A stretch of 64,000 bases of DNA, taken from Planctomycetota bacterium (GTDB lineage: Bacteria; Planctomycetota; UBA1135; UBA2386). This document shows positions 32,485 to 42,084 of the stretch, one piece after another (positions within the stretch are counted from its first letter, which is position 1; every line of letters begins with the position of its first letter). The notes beneath the pieces were generated by a model that saw nothing but the letters and a program-made list of their open reading frames with translations, made no database searches and had not been told where the DNA came from. The DNA is taken from the NCBI GenBank assembly GCA_016716265.1, contig JADJWQ010000006.1:310001-374000 (forward strand). The letters are read 5' to 3'. The position numbers and the translations under genes are program-made.

Positions 32485-34245
32485 TCAGGGCCGCAGCTCG
32501 CGCACCGCCTCCGACACCAGGTGCCCGAGCTCGTAGACGACGCCGGTGCGGTCGGCGCTCTGGCACAGCAGCGTGCCGTCCGGGCGATCGACGAAGCGCA
32601 GCGTTGCCAGCGTCCCGCCGGCCGTGCTGCGCAGGTCGACGACCTGCGTCGGCTCGCCGAAGTCGCCGTCGAGTCCGGAGCGGACGCCGGTGGCGGTCAG
32701 GTCGAACAGCTGCTCGACCTGCTCGACCAGCCGCGGGTCGACGGCGTCGGTGGTCGCGTCGCGCCACAGTCCGGCCCCGGCTCCGACGACGCGGCGCTCG
32801 CCGCCTTCCGCATTGCGGATGCGAACCTCGGCGATGCCCGCGCTCGCGTCGATCTTCAGCACCTGCCGGTCGACGAGCGCGGTCCAGTCGCGGCGCAGGA
32901 TATCGGCCTGGGTGCGGAGGATCGTGACGACATTGGCCTCGTCGGCGCGGCGCGCATAGGTATTGTCGGCGTCGGCGTCCATACCGATCTCGAGGCGCAG
33001 CGGCTCGTACTGGCGGCTGCCGATCAGCTCGACGCGTGCAGCGGTCGGACCGAGCCCGTATCTCGCGAGGTCCGTCGCGCCGTCCTCGACGAAGCTGGTC
33101 GCCACCAGACCGCGCAATGCCTGCAGCAGCTCGCCGGTCGCGGTCGGATCGGCGGGCATGGTGACCGGCCGGGCCAGGGCGAACGGTCCGGCCTCGGCGC
33201 GGCGCAGCTCGAGCTCCGTGCCCCCGCCCGGCGGCGCCAGCGTGATCCGCCGCGCGTCGTCGATCGGGAACGCGAGCAGGCCCTGCGCTCGCAGCATCCG
33301 CACCGGCGTGTCGACGACGGTCTGGAAGTGCGTGCCGTCGACGACGAACCAGACGTCGCGCGCCTGCGACCACGCGATCAGGCCGCCGGCGCCGCGCGCC
33401 GTCAGCTCGACGTGGTCGGTGCCGCGGCGGCCGCTGACGTCGATGCGCACGTCCGGGCCCGCCTCCGGGCTGACCGGGCCGAGGCCCTCGGTCGGGCGGC
33501 CCGGGAGGAACGACTGGGCGCGCAGCGACAGCAGCGACGCGATGAACTGCCCCGCGCGGCCCGGCTCGAGCCGCAGCGACTCCGGCTGCTCCAGGCGCCA
33601 CGGCCCGGTGCCGCGCCGGGCGAGGCGCAGCACCTCGCGGTCACCGCCGACCAGGCGGCGGTCGATCGTCACCTGCTCCGCGTCACCGGCGTCGTTGGCG
33701 AACGCGAACGGCTCCCGCCAGTCGTCGAGGACAGCCTGCAGGGAGGTGTACAGCGCGAGATCGCCGCGCAGCACGCGATCCCCGCGCCGCACGAACAGGT
33801 CGTGGCCGAACGGCCCCTCGAGGCCGATCGCCAGCTCGCTCTCCGTCCCGTCCGGCCAGCGGGCGCGCAGCCGGGCGCGCGGCGCGGCGAGGCCGGTCTG
33901 CGCGAGTAGATCGGGCGTCAGCTCGGCGGACTCGTAGGCGGGCACGAGCTCGGCGGGATCGTAGACGCTGCGCAGGGCCTCGACGCGCGCGCTCGACGCG
34001 AGGTCGCGCAGCGGCTCGGTGACGAACCACGGCGAGCCCGGCTGCTCGCGCCGGAGCTCGACGACCTGCTTCAGCCAGTCGGTCGACACGTCGATCTCGA
34101 GCGCGGTGCCGAGCGAGCGGCCGTCGAGGGCGGACACGACCGGCTCCAGCTCGGGCTCGTCGGCCTGCTTCTGCTCGCTGCGCCACAGCGCATAGGCGAG
34201 ACCACCGACGACCGCGAGCAGCACGAGCGTCCCCGAGACCTTCAT
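32485..34245 (-). CDS. DUF4340 domain membrane-anchored protein
   Basis: A 586-residue protein with one N-terminal membrane helix (MKVSGTLVLLAVVGGLAYALW) and a long beta-rich extracytoplasmic part of the DUF4340 type, whose function is unknown. It is the last gene of a four-gene operon with an ABC ATPase, a permease and a GldG-like protein. Its ATG overlaps the GldG-like stop codon (ATGA), and a GGAGG ribosome-binding site lies 8 nt upstream, so translation is probably coupled. The family is regularly found with Gld-type ABC genes. Confidence 0.85.
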   Translation of the reverse strand: MKVSGTLVLLAVVGGLAYALWRSEQKQADEPELEPVVSALDGRSLGTALEIDVSTDWLKQVVELRREQPGSPWFVTEPLRDLASSARVEALRSVYDPAELVPAYESAELTPDLLAQTGLAAPRARLRARWPDGTESELAIGLEGPFGHDLFVRRGDRVLRGDLALYTSLQAVLDDWREPFAFANDAGDAEQVTIDRRLVGGDREVLRLARRGTGPWRLEQPESLRLEPGRAGQFIASLLSLRAQSFLPGRPTEGLGPVSPEAGPDVRIDVSGRRGTDHVELTARGAGGLIAWSQARDVWFVVDGTHFQTVVDTPVRMLRAQGLLAFPIDDARRITLAPPGGGTELELRRAEAGPFALARPVTMPADPTATGELLQALRGLVATSFVEDGATDLARYGLGPTAARVELIGSRQYEPLRLEIGMDADADNTYARRADEANVVTILRTQADILRRDWTALVDRQVLKIDASAGIAEVRIRNAEGGERRVVGAGAGLWRDATTDAVDPRLVEQVEQLFDLTATGVRSGLDGDFGEPTQVVDLRSTAGGTLATLRFVDRPDGTLLCQSADRTGVVYELGHLVSEAVRELRP

Positions 34246-35894
34246 AGGAACCTCCGCAGCACCGCGACCGCGGCGATCGCGACCAACCCGAGCCCGAACC
34301 GCAGGCCGTGGCGCAGCGACATCACGAGCAGCGCGATGCACAGCAGCGCCAGCGGGATCCACTGCACGAGCAGCGACTTCGCCCGGTCGTAGACGGGCGG
34401 CGTCACCTCCACCTGGGTCGACACGTAGCGATTGCCGCGCACGGTGACGCGCTCGTCGCGGCGGGTGAGCCAGTTGAAGACGTTCAGCCCGAAGTCCGCA
34501 TTGACCGGGAACCCGAGCCCGTTCTGCAGCATGAGGCCGGTGATCAGCACGAGCTGCCCCGGGCGTTCGCCGCTCGCGGGATCGACCTCGACGATCGCCG
34601 CGACGGTGCGCGGCGCGTAGGCCTCGCGGTTCGGTGGCGGATCGAGATCGACGCCGTACGGCGAGCGCTGCTCCGACGCGCGCGGCGCCAGCCAGCCGAG
34701 CGGACCGGTGCGCAGCAGCGGCTCGACGCGGACGTCGGCGGGCGGCGGGTCGACGACGGCGATCGCCCGCGCGTTCTGGATCCGCGCGACGCGCTGCATG
34801 CGTCGCAGCGGCTCCGTGATCGGGTGTGCGCTGAGCTGCTCGATCGTCAGCTTCTGCGCGCCCGGACCACCGCTCGTCACGTTCGGGTTGGCCGGGTCAG
34901 GGATCAGGTGGCAGACGAGGTCGGTGCCGATCGCGAAGCCGAGCCGCTGCGCGAGCTCGGGGAACGTCGGGTTCCAGCGCTCGCCCTCGACCTGCGTCCA
35001 CGCGGTGTTCAGCACCACCCGCCCGCCGCGGCGCAGGAACGCGACGATCGCGTCGGTGACCGCCTCGCTGAGCCGGCCGCGCGGCTCGAGGAGCGCGAGC
35101 ACGGCGGCGTCGTCGGGGATCGTCCGCTCGCGCTCCAGCTCCAGTCGTGCGATCTGGAAGCCCTCGTCCTGGAGCGCGTTCATCAGCTCCGAGTACGAGT
35201 CGCCGATCGGCGCGGTCAGCGAGGTCTCGCCGTAGCCGGTCGCGACGTAGACCTTCGGCGTGCCCTCGCTGAGCAGCGAGCGGATCGCCCCCGAGATCGC
35301 GGCTTCGCCCTCGAACGACACGAGCCGCGGCACCTGCTGCTTCGCGCCCGGCGTCGGCCGCTGCGTGCGCGCCGGATCGTCGACCGTCGCGAGGTCGAAC
35401 GGCACGCGCAGCACGCGCCGGCGCGAGCCGACCGACACGACGAGCACGTTCTCGGGGACGCCGCCGGCCTCGCGCAGACCGCCGAGCGCCGCGATGCGCT
35501 CGCGCACGCGGGCGACGTCGCGGTTGATGTCGTAGTGGACGACCGCGATCCGCTCGCCGGCCAGCTCGCGGTAGCGCGCCAGCATGTCGATCGTCAGCTC
35601 CTGGACGCGACCGATGATGGCGAGCGCGTGGACCTCGTACGGCGTGGTGCCGCCGACCGGCGCGACGAAGAACGTATCGATCCGTACGTCCGAGCCGCGG
35701 GTCGCCAGCTCGTCGAACAGCGCCAGCGTGTCCGGGCCGACCGTGAACCGCGCCTGCGGCGTGACGTCGATCAGCGCCTTGAACCGCGGCCGCGATCCGA
35801 GCTCGACCGCCAGCATCCAGACCGCGACGGCGAGGATCGCGGCGACGACCAGATTCGAGCGGCCGAGGAAGCGCCGCAGTGCACCGGCTCTCAT
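34242..35894 (-). CDS. GldG-like ABC transporter auxiliary protein
   Basis: A 550-residue membrane protein of the GldG / ABC-type uncharacterised transport family. One membrane helix near the N-terminus (NLVVAAILAVAVWMLAVEL), a large extracytoplasmic domain with a DUF4350-like fold (VLNTAWTQVEG, LVCHLIPDPANP), and two helices at the C-terminus (WIPLALLCIALLVMSL). In gliding Bacteroidetes GldA, GldF and GldG form an ABC complex; here no other gliding gene is seen, so a transport or secretion role is as likely. It overlaps both neighbours by 4 nt and has a strong GGAGG ribosome-binding site. Confidence 0.85.
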   Translation of the reverse strand: MRAGALRRFLGRSNLVVAAILAVAVWMLAVELGSRPRFKALIDVTPQARFTVGPDTLALFDELATRGSDVRIDTFFVAPVGGTTPYEVHALAIIGRVQELTIDMLARYRELAGERIAVVHYDINRDVARVRERIAALGGLREAGGVPENVLVVSVGSRRRVLRVPFDLATVDDPARTQRPTPGAKQQVPRLVSFEGEAAISGAIRSLLSEGTPKVYVATGYGETSLTAPIGDSYSELMNALQDEGFQIARLELERERTIPDDAAVLALLEPRGRLSEAVTDAIVAFLRRGGRVVLNTAWTQVEGERWNPTFPELAQRLGFAIGTDLVCHLIPDPANPNVTSGGPGAQKLTIEQLSAHPITEPLRRMQRVARIQNARAIAVVDPPPADVRVEPLLRTGPLGWLAPRASEQRSPYGVDLDPPPNREAYAPRTVAAIVEVDPASGERPGQLVLITGLMLQNGLGFPVNADFGLNVFNWLTRRDERVTVRGNRYVSTQVEVTPPVYDRAKSLLVQWIPLALLCIALLVMSLRHGLRFGLGLVAIAAVAVLRRFL

Positions 35895-36850
35895 CGCCAC
35901 CTCCGCAGGTCGAGCGACCGGGTGGTCAGGAACAGGAAGCAGCCGGTGCCGACGACGTAGAACACGATCTGGCCGGTGTTCAGCAGGCCGCGGAAGAACC
36001 AGTTCGCGAGGTGGTCGCCGACGCTCGCACGCTGGACGAACGGGAACAGCACGGTGTCGCGGAACACCTCGAGCAGGGCGCCGAAGCCGTCGAAGTCGCC
36101 GCGCCAGATCTCGTCGCCGAGCACGCGCGCGGCGGTCGCACCGAGGCCGGGTGCGTCGGGGACCGCGGCGCGGAGCTGCAGGAACGGCTCGACGTAGCGC
36201 GGGCCGAACAGCGTGCCGAACGCGAACAGGATGCCGATCAGGGCTGCAAGCAGCTGATTGTCGGTGAGGCTCGACGTGAAGCAGCCGACCGCGAGGAACA
36301 GCGCGCCGACCAGCACGATGCCGAGGTAGCCGGACAGCACGGGCTGGATCGGGAACTCCGCGGCGAGGAACTGCGGGCCGCCGAGCAGCACGAGCAGCAG
36401 GATCGCGGGCAGCCAGATCAGGCCGAAGTAGACCGCCGCGGCGAGCCACTTGCCGAGCACGATCTCGCCGTCGCGCACCGGCGCCGTCAGCAGGACCTCG
36501 AGCGAGCCACTGCGCTTCTCGTCGGCGAAGCTGCGCATCGTCAGGATCGCCGGGACCAGCAGCAGCATCAGCAGGCTGCTGCTGGTCTGCAGGTAGGCGG
36601 CCGTGAACTGCTCGCGGTCGACCGGGCCGAGGCCCGCCTGCGTCAGGAGCCCGACGACCTCGTAGCCGCGGAACAGGTAGAGCAGCAGCAGCACGATCCA
36701 GCCGACCGGCTGGAACAACAGCGCGGCGAGCTCGCGCGCGAAGGTCACGTAGCCGCGCCGGCTGACCAGCCGGAGCAGCCCCGCTGCGGCGGCGGCGACC
36801 CCGAGCGCGCCGGCGCCGATCGCCAGCATCTGCAGTCGCGGATCGGTCAT
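35891..36850 (-). CDS. ABC transporter permease, GldF-like
   Basis: A 319-residue integral membrane protein of the ABC-2 / GldF type with about seven hydrophobic segments. The segment RSFADEKRSGSLEVLLTAPVRD is the conserved cytoplasmic loop of this permease family. It overlaps the ATPase gene upstream and the GldG-like gene downstream by 4 nt each (ATGA). With those two it should form the membrane core of one ABC complex. The substrate cannot be read from the sequence. Confidence 0.88.
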   Translation of the reverse strand: MTDPRLQMLAIGAGALGVAAAAAGLLRLVSRRGYVTFARELAALLFQPVGWIVLLLLYLFRGYEVVGLLTQAGLGPVDREQFTAAYLQTSSSLLMLLLVPAILTMRSFADEKRSGSLEVLLTAPVRDGEIVLGKWLAAAVYFGLIWLPAILLLVLLGGPQFLAAEFPIQPVLSGYLGIVLVGALFLAVGCFTSSLTDNQLLAALIGILFAFGTLFGPRYVEPFLQLRAAVPDAPGLGATAARVLGDEIWRGDFDGFGALLEVFRDTVLFPFVQRASVGDHLANWFFRGLLNTGQIVFYVVGTGCFLFLTTRSLDLRRWR

Positions 36851-37824
36851 CGCGGCGCCTCCGACTGCGGCCGGGACGCGGCACGGTCGCCGCCGCCCGT
36901 CATCCTGGCGAAGTACTGCTCGAGCGCCGGCAGCTCGGTGCGCAGCTCGCGGAGCTGCACGTCGAGCTCACCCAGCCGCGCGGCGATGGCGTCGCGGGGG
37001 TCGCCCATGGCTGCGTCCCGCTCGAGCTCGGCCGCGACGGTCGCGAACGCGCCGGCCTCGGCGAGCGCGGCGAACGGCCCGCAGCCGGGCGTGCCGGCGA
37101 GCGCCGCCACCAGCTCCTCGCCGGGGGCGCGCGCGGTGACGACGATCCGCTCGCCACCGGCGTTGGCCAGCAGCTCGTCGATCCGCCCGTCGGCCAGCAG
37201 CCGCCCGCGATCGATCAGCAGGATGCGGTCGGACACGTCGCCGACCTCGGCGAGGATGTGCGAGCTGAACAGGATCGTGTGCTCGACGGCGAGCTCGCGC
37301 ACGAGGTCCTTGATCTTGCGGCGCTGGTTCGGGTCGAGGCCCGAGGTCGGCTCGTCGAGGATCAGGATCGGCGGATTGGCGACCAGCGCATCGGCGAGCC
37401 CGACGCGCTGCCGGTAGCCGCGCGACACCTGGCTGACGAGCTTGCGGCGCACCTCGGTCACGCCGCAGCGCTCCATCGCGCGCGCGACCGCAGCCCGCCG
37501 CTCGCGGCGCGGCACGCCCTTCAGCGCCGCGCGGTAGCGCAGGTAGCCCTCGACGCGCATGTCGCCGTAGATCGGCACGTTCTCCGGCAGGTAGCCGATC
37601 TGCTGCCGCACCTTCACGGGCTCGTCGAACACGTCGAAGCCGGCGACGCGCGCGGTGCCGGCGGTCGCCGGATGGAAGCAGGTCAGGACGCGGATCGTCG
37701 TGGTCTTGCCGGCGCCGTTCGGGCCGAGGAAGCCGACCACCTCGCCCCGACCGATCGTGAAGGACACGGCGTCGACCGCGAGCGTCTGGCCGAAGCGCTT
37801 GGTCAGGTTGTCGACCTCGATCAT
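36847..37824 (-). CDS. ABC transporter ATP-binding protein, GldA-like
   Basis: ATPase subunit of the four-gene ABC operon, 325 residues. Walker A is GPNGAGKTT, the signature is VSRGYRQRVGLADAL, and Walker B is ILILDEPTSGLDPNQ with the switch His in FSSHIL. The 100-residue C-terminal extension is Ala/Glu-rich, as in GldA and NodI-type exporters. It is the first gene of the operon. The divergent thioredoxin-like gene starts 131 nt away. Confidence 0.93.
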   Translation of the reverse strand: MIEVDNLTKRFGQTLAVDAVSFTIGRGEVVGFLGPNGAGKTTTIRVLTCFHPATAGTARVAGFDVFDEPVKVRQQIGYLPENVPIYGDMRVEGYLRYRAALKGVPRRERRAAVARAMERCGVTEVRRKLVSQVSRGYRQRVGLADALVANPPILILDEPTSGLDPNQRRKIKDLVRELAVEHTILFSSHILAEVGDVSDRILLIDRGRLLADGRIDELLANAGGERIVVTARAPGEELVAALAGTPGCGPFAALAEAGAFATVAAELERDAAMGDPRDAIAARLGELDVQLRELRTELPALEQYFARMTGGGDRAASRPQSEAPR

Positions 37825-37902
37825 GGTTGGAGGGGCAGAACCTAGTCGGCCGGCGCAGCCGCGTCACGCGCGGGATCGCGGGCGGGACGCCGCCGGTTGC
37901 CG

Positions 37903-37908
37903 TAGACT
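37903..37908 (+). promoter_or_regulatory. -10-like hexamer TAGACT before the thioredoxin-like gene
   Basis: TAGACT inside CGTAGACTGC, the same 10-mer as upstream of pip, preceded by TTGC (extended -10-like). It lies 47 nt before the ATG. Confidence 0.4.
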
Positions 37909-37955
37909 GCGCGGCCGCCCGGGACGGCGGTGTTCGCGTCCCGCCGGGTTCCGCC

Positions 37956-39533
37956 ATGCACGTCACCGCTCGCACGCTCGCCGTCTCGCTCGCCGTCTCG
38001 CTGGTCCCGGTGCTCGCGCCCGCCACCGGTCAGGAGCCCGCCCAGGACGCCTCGGGCGGCCGGCCGCCGGTGTTCGTCGACCTCGACTTCGCGGCGGCCA
38101 GGGCCCGGGCGCAGGAGACCCACCGCCTGTTCGTGCTCGACGCGATGACCAGCTGGTGCGGGCCGTGCAAGATCATGGACCGCACGACCTGGCGCGATGC
38201 GGAGCTCACGGCGTGGATGGACGTGCACGTCGTCGCGATCCAGCTCGACATGGACGTGCACACCGACGTCAAGCAGGAGCTGGCGATCCGCGCGTTCCCG
38301 ACCGTCGTCGTGTTCCGCGACGGCCAGGAGGTCGACCGCGTCGTCGGCACGCGCGACGCGACGTTCGTCCGGAGCTGGCTCGGCGGGCTGCTCGAAGGCC
38401 GCACCCAGCGCGACCTGCTGCGCGGCGAGCTGCTCGCGCTCGCCGGCGACGACCGGCCGGGCGGCTGGGCGCGCCGCATCGAGCTCGCCAGCGAGCTGGC
38501 ATCGCTCGGCGAGGAGCAGCTCGCGACCGACACGCTCGCCGCCGCCTGGGAGCACGGCGACGGCCGCCCCACCGAGGGGCTGCGGACCCCCATGATGCGC
38601 GGCGCGATGCGCTCGCTGGCCGAGCGCTTCGCACCGGCACGCGCGCGCTTCGCGGCGCTGCGCGAGGCGGTCGCCGCGGCCGCCGACGCCGGCACCGCCG
38701 CGGATCCGCTCGCGTTGCGCGACTGGCTCGACCTGAACGTCGTGCTCGGCGAGGCCGGGCGCAACATCGACTGGGCGGGTCGCATCGCGGAGCTGCCGCA
38801 GGGGGCCGCGCTGCTGCAGCGCTTCGCGGACCGCCTCTACCAGCCGCTGATCGACGCCGGCGCGTGGCGCGCCGCGGGGCTCGCGCTCGCCGACCCGGTG
38901 CGGCAGCTCGGTGAGCGCGCCGCGTCGATCGAGTCGTTCGTCCACCACGACGCGCCGGCCGGAGCGCCGACGCACGCTCGCGGTGACGGCCCGGAGACCG
39001 CTCCCGAGGACGCCAGCGCGCCGCGCGTCGTCCCCGCGATCCCGCTGGCACCGCGGGCCCCCACAGCGCCGTCGGAGCCGCGCGTGATCCCGGCGATCCC
39101 GCTCGCGCCGCGGGCACCGGCGACCCCGTCGGCGCCACGCGTCGTGCCCGCGATCCCGCTCGCGCCACGCGCTCCGGCAACGCCGCCAGCGATCCCGCTC
39201 GCGCAGTCCGGCGGCGACCGTCCGGCGGCGACCGGGCGCGGCCCGCGCGATCCGTACCAGCCGCGCTGGGACAACCCGGCCGATCCGGCCGATAGCGCGC
39301 TCGAGATCCAGGCGCGCATCCGCTACGCGTTCCGCCAGCAGGCCGCGGACGCCTATGCGGCACTGCTCGCCGCCGAGCGCGGCGCCGAGGCGGACGAGGT
39401 GGCGGCAGCGCTGCTGCGCGTCGATCCGAGCCCGCGGGCGCGGGCCGCGCTGGTCGCGCGCGCGCTGCGCGCCGGCGTGCTCGACGCGCGCAGCGAGGCG
39501 CACCAGCGCTGGCTCGACGAGGCGGGCGGCTGA
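37956..39533 (+). CDS. exported thioredoxin-fold protein with proline-rich repeats
   Basis: A 525-residue protein with a signal peptide (ending ATGQ), then a thioredoxin-like domain with active site WCGPCK and cis-Pro segment FPTVVVF, similar to DUF255/thioredoxin_7 members. This domain may reduce or oxidise disulfides outside the cytoplasm. A helical region follows, then three 19-residue Pro-rich repeats (PRVVPAIPLAPRAPATPSA-like) at 39021-39191 and a helical C-terminus. The role of the second half is unknown. The start follows a weak ribosome-binding site. It converges on dnaK. Confidence 0.88.
   Translation: MHVTARTLAVSLAVSLVPVLAPATGQEPAQDASGGRPPVFVDLDFAAARARAQETHRLFVLDAMTSWCGPCKIMDRTTWRDAELTAWMDVHVVAIQLDMDVHTDVKQELAIRAFPTVVVFRDGQEVDRVVGTRDATFVRSWLGGLLEGRTQRDLLRGELLALAGDDRPGGWARRIELASELASLGEEQLATDTLAAAWEHGDGRPTEGLRTPMMRGAMRSLAERFAPARARFAALREAVAAAADAGTAADPLALRDWLDLNVVLGEAGRNIDWAGRIAELPQGAALLQRFADRLYQPLIDAGAWRAAGLALADPVRQLGERAASIESFVHHDAPAGAPTHARGDGPETAPEDASAPRVVPAIPLAPRAPTAPSEPRVIPAIPLAPRAPATPSAPRVVPAIPLAPRAPATPPAIPLAQSGGDRPAATGRGPRDPYQPRWDNPADPADSALEIQARIRYAFRQQAADAYAALLAAERGAEADEVAAALLRVDPSPRARAALVARALRAGVLDARSEAHQRWLDEAGG
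39021..39191. repeat. 57-bp tandem repeat in the thioredoxin-like gene
   Basis: Three units of 57 bp encode 19 residues each (PRVVPAIPLAPRAPTAPSE, PRVIPAIPLAPRAPATPSA, and a third similar), with a partial fourth (PAIPLA). The result is a Pro-rich extended linker. Confidence 0.88.
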
Positions 39534-39552
39534 GCAGCGCCGAGCGCGCAGC

Positions 39553-39557
<5 letters not shown>
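39529..39557. terminator. inverted repeat containing both stop codons of converging genes
   Basis: GCTGAGC (39529-39535) and GCTCAGC (39551-39557) are perfect complements 15 nt apart. The left arm contains the TGA of the thioredoxin-like gene and the right arm the TGA of dnaK. It may act as a short bidirectional terminator. Confidence 0.4.
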
Positions 39558-41451
<1,894 letters not shown>

Positions 41452-41522
41452 GGGATGCTCGCCCGGTTCGCGGGTCCCGCGCGGCGGCCCGAAGGGGGTC
41501 GGAACGCGCGAGTCGCGCCGCG

Positions 41523-41538
41523 AACAAACGCCGTGCCA
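41523..41538 (-). promoter_or_regulatory. candidate sigma-54 promoter upstream of dnaK
   Basis: On the minus strand TGGCACGGCGTTTGTT matches the -24/-12 consensus TGGCACG-N4-TTGCW with one mismatch (C to T at the -12 GC) and correct GG-N10 spacing. Transcription would start near 41512, giving a leader of about 60 nt. The window also encodes RpoN and an NtrC-type activator. Confidence 0.45.
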
Positions 41539-41712
41539 GCATCGTCACCACCAGCGCAACCGTCGTCGAGACAACGACTCACGACGGTCCCTGCGCGCCC
41601 GATCCGCGTCGGGCCGGCCATTCTGGCAGCTGCCGCCGGGATCCGCCGACCGCCCCTGTCAGCGTGACATGCGGAGCGCGGACGCGGGCGACCCGCGCGC
41701 GGTCGGCCCGTC

Positions 41713-42084
41713 TCACTCGCCGAGCAGCGCGCGCGCGCGCTCCAGGATGCGCGTCGGCGAGAACGGCTTCGTCATGTAGGCGTCGGCGAGCGCCTCGCCG
41801 GCCGCGCGATCGGCGTCCTGCCCCTTGGCGGTCAGCAGGATGATCTTCGTGGCGGCGCAGGACGCGTCGGCGCGAATGCGCTCCGCGACCTCGAAGCCCG
41901 ACATGCGCGGCATCATCACGTCGAGGAACACGAGGTCCGGGTGCTCGTTCGCGACCAGCGCGAGCGCCTCCTCGCCGTCGCGCGCTTCAAGCACGCGGTA
42001 GTGGTTCTTCTTCAGGATGAAGGTGAGCGCGCGCGAGATGAACGGCTCGTCGTCGACGACCAGAATCGTCCTGGTGGCGGTCAT
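41713..42084 (-). CDS. single-domain response regulator
   Basis: A CheY-like receiver domain alone (123 residues): ILVVDDEP with the acidic pair, the phospho-acceptor Asp in LVFLDVMMPRMSGFE, the Thr in ILLTAKG and the Lys in YMTKPFSP. There is no output domain, so it must act by protein contact. Its ATG overlaps the stop codon of the phosphatase gene (ATGA). A longer frame could start at 42105, but the overlap start is preferred. It is the last gene of a regulatory operon. Confidence 0.92.
   Translation of the reverse strand: MTATRTILVVDDEPFISRALTFILKKNHYRVLEARDGEEALALVANEHPDLVFLDVMMPRMSGFEVAERIRADASCAATKIILLTAKGQDADRAAGEALADAYMTKPFSPTRILERARALLGE

Noticed and set aside
41452..41712. CIRCE or sigma-32 site before dnaK
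   Set aside because: No TTAGCACTC-N9-GAGTGCTAA and no CTTGAA/CCCCAT pair. An inverted repeat CCGTCGT/ACGACGG (41560-41587) is present but too short to name.
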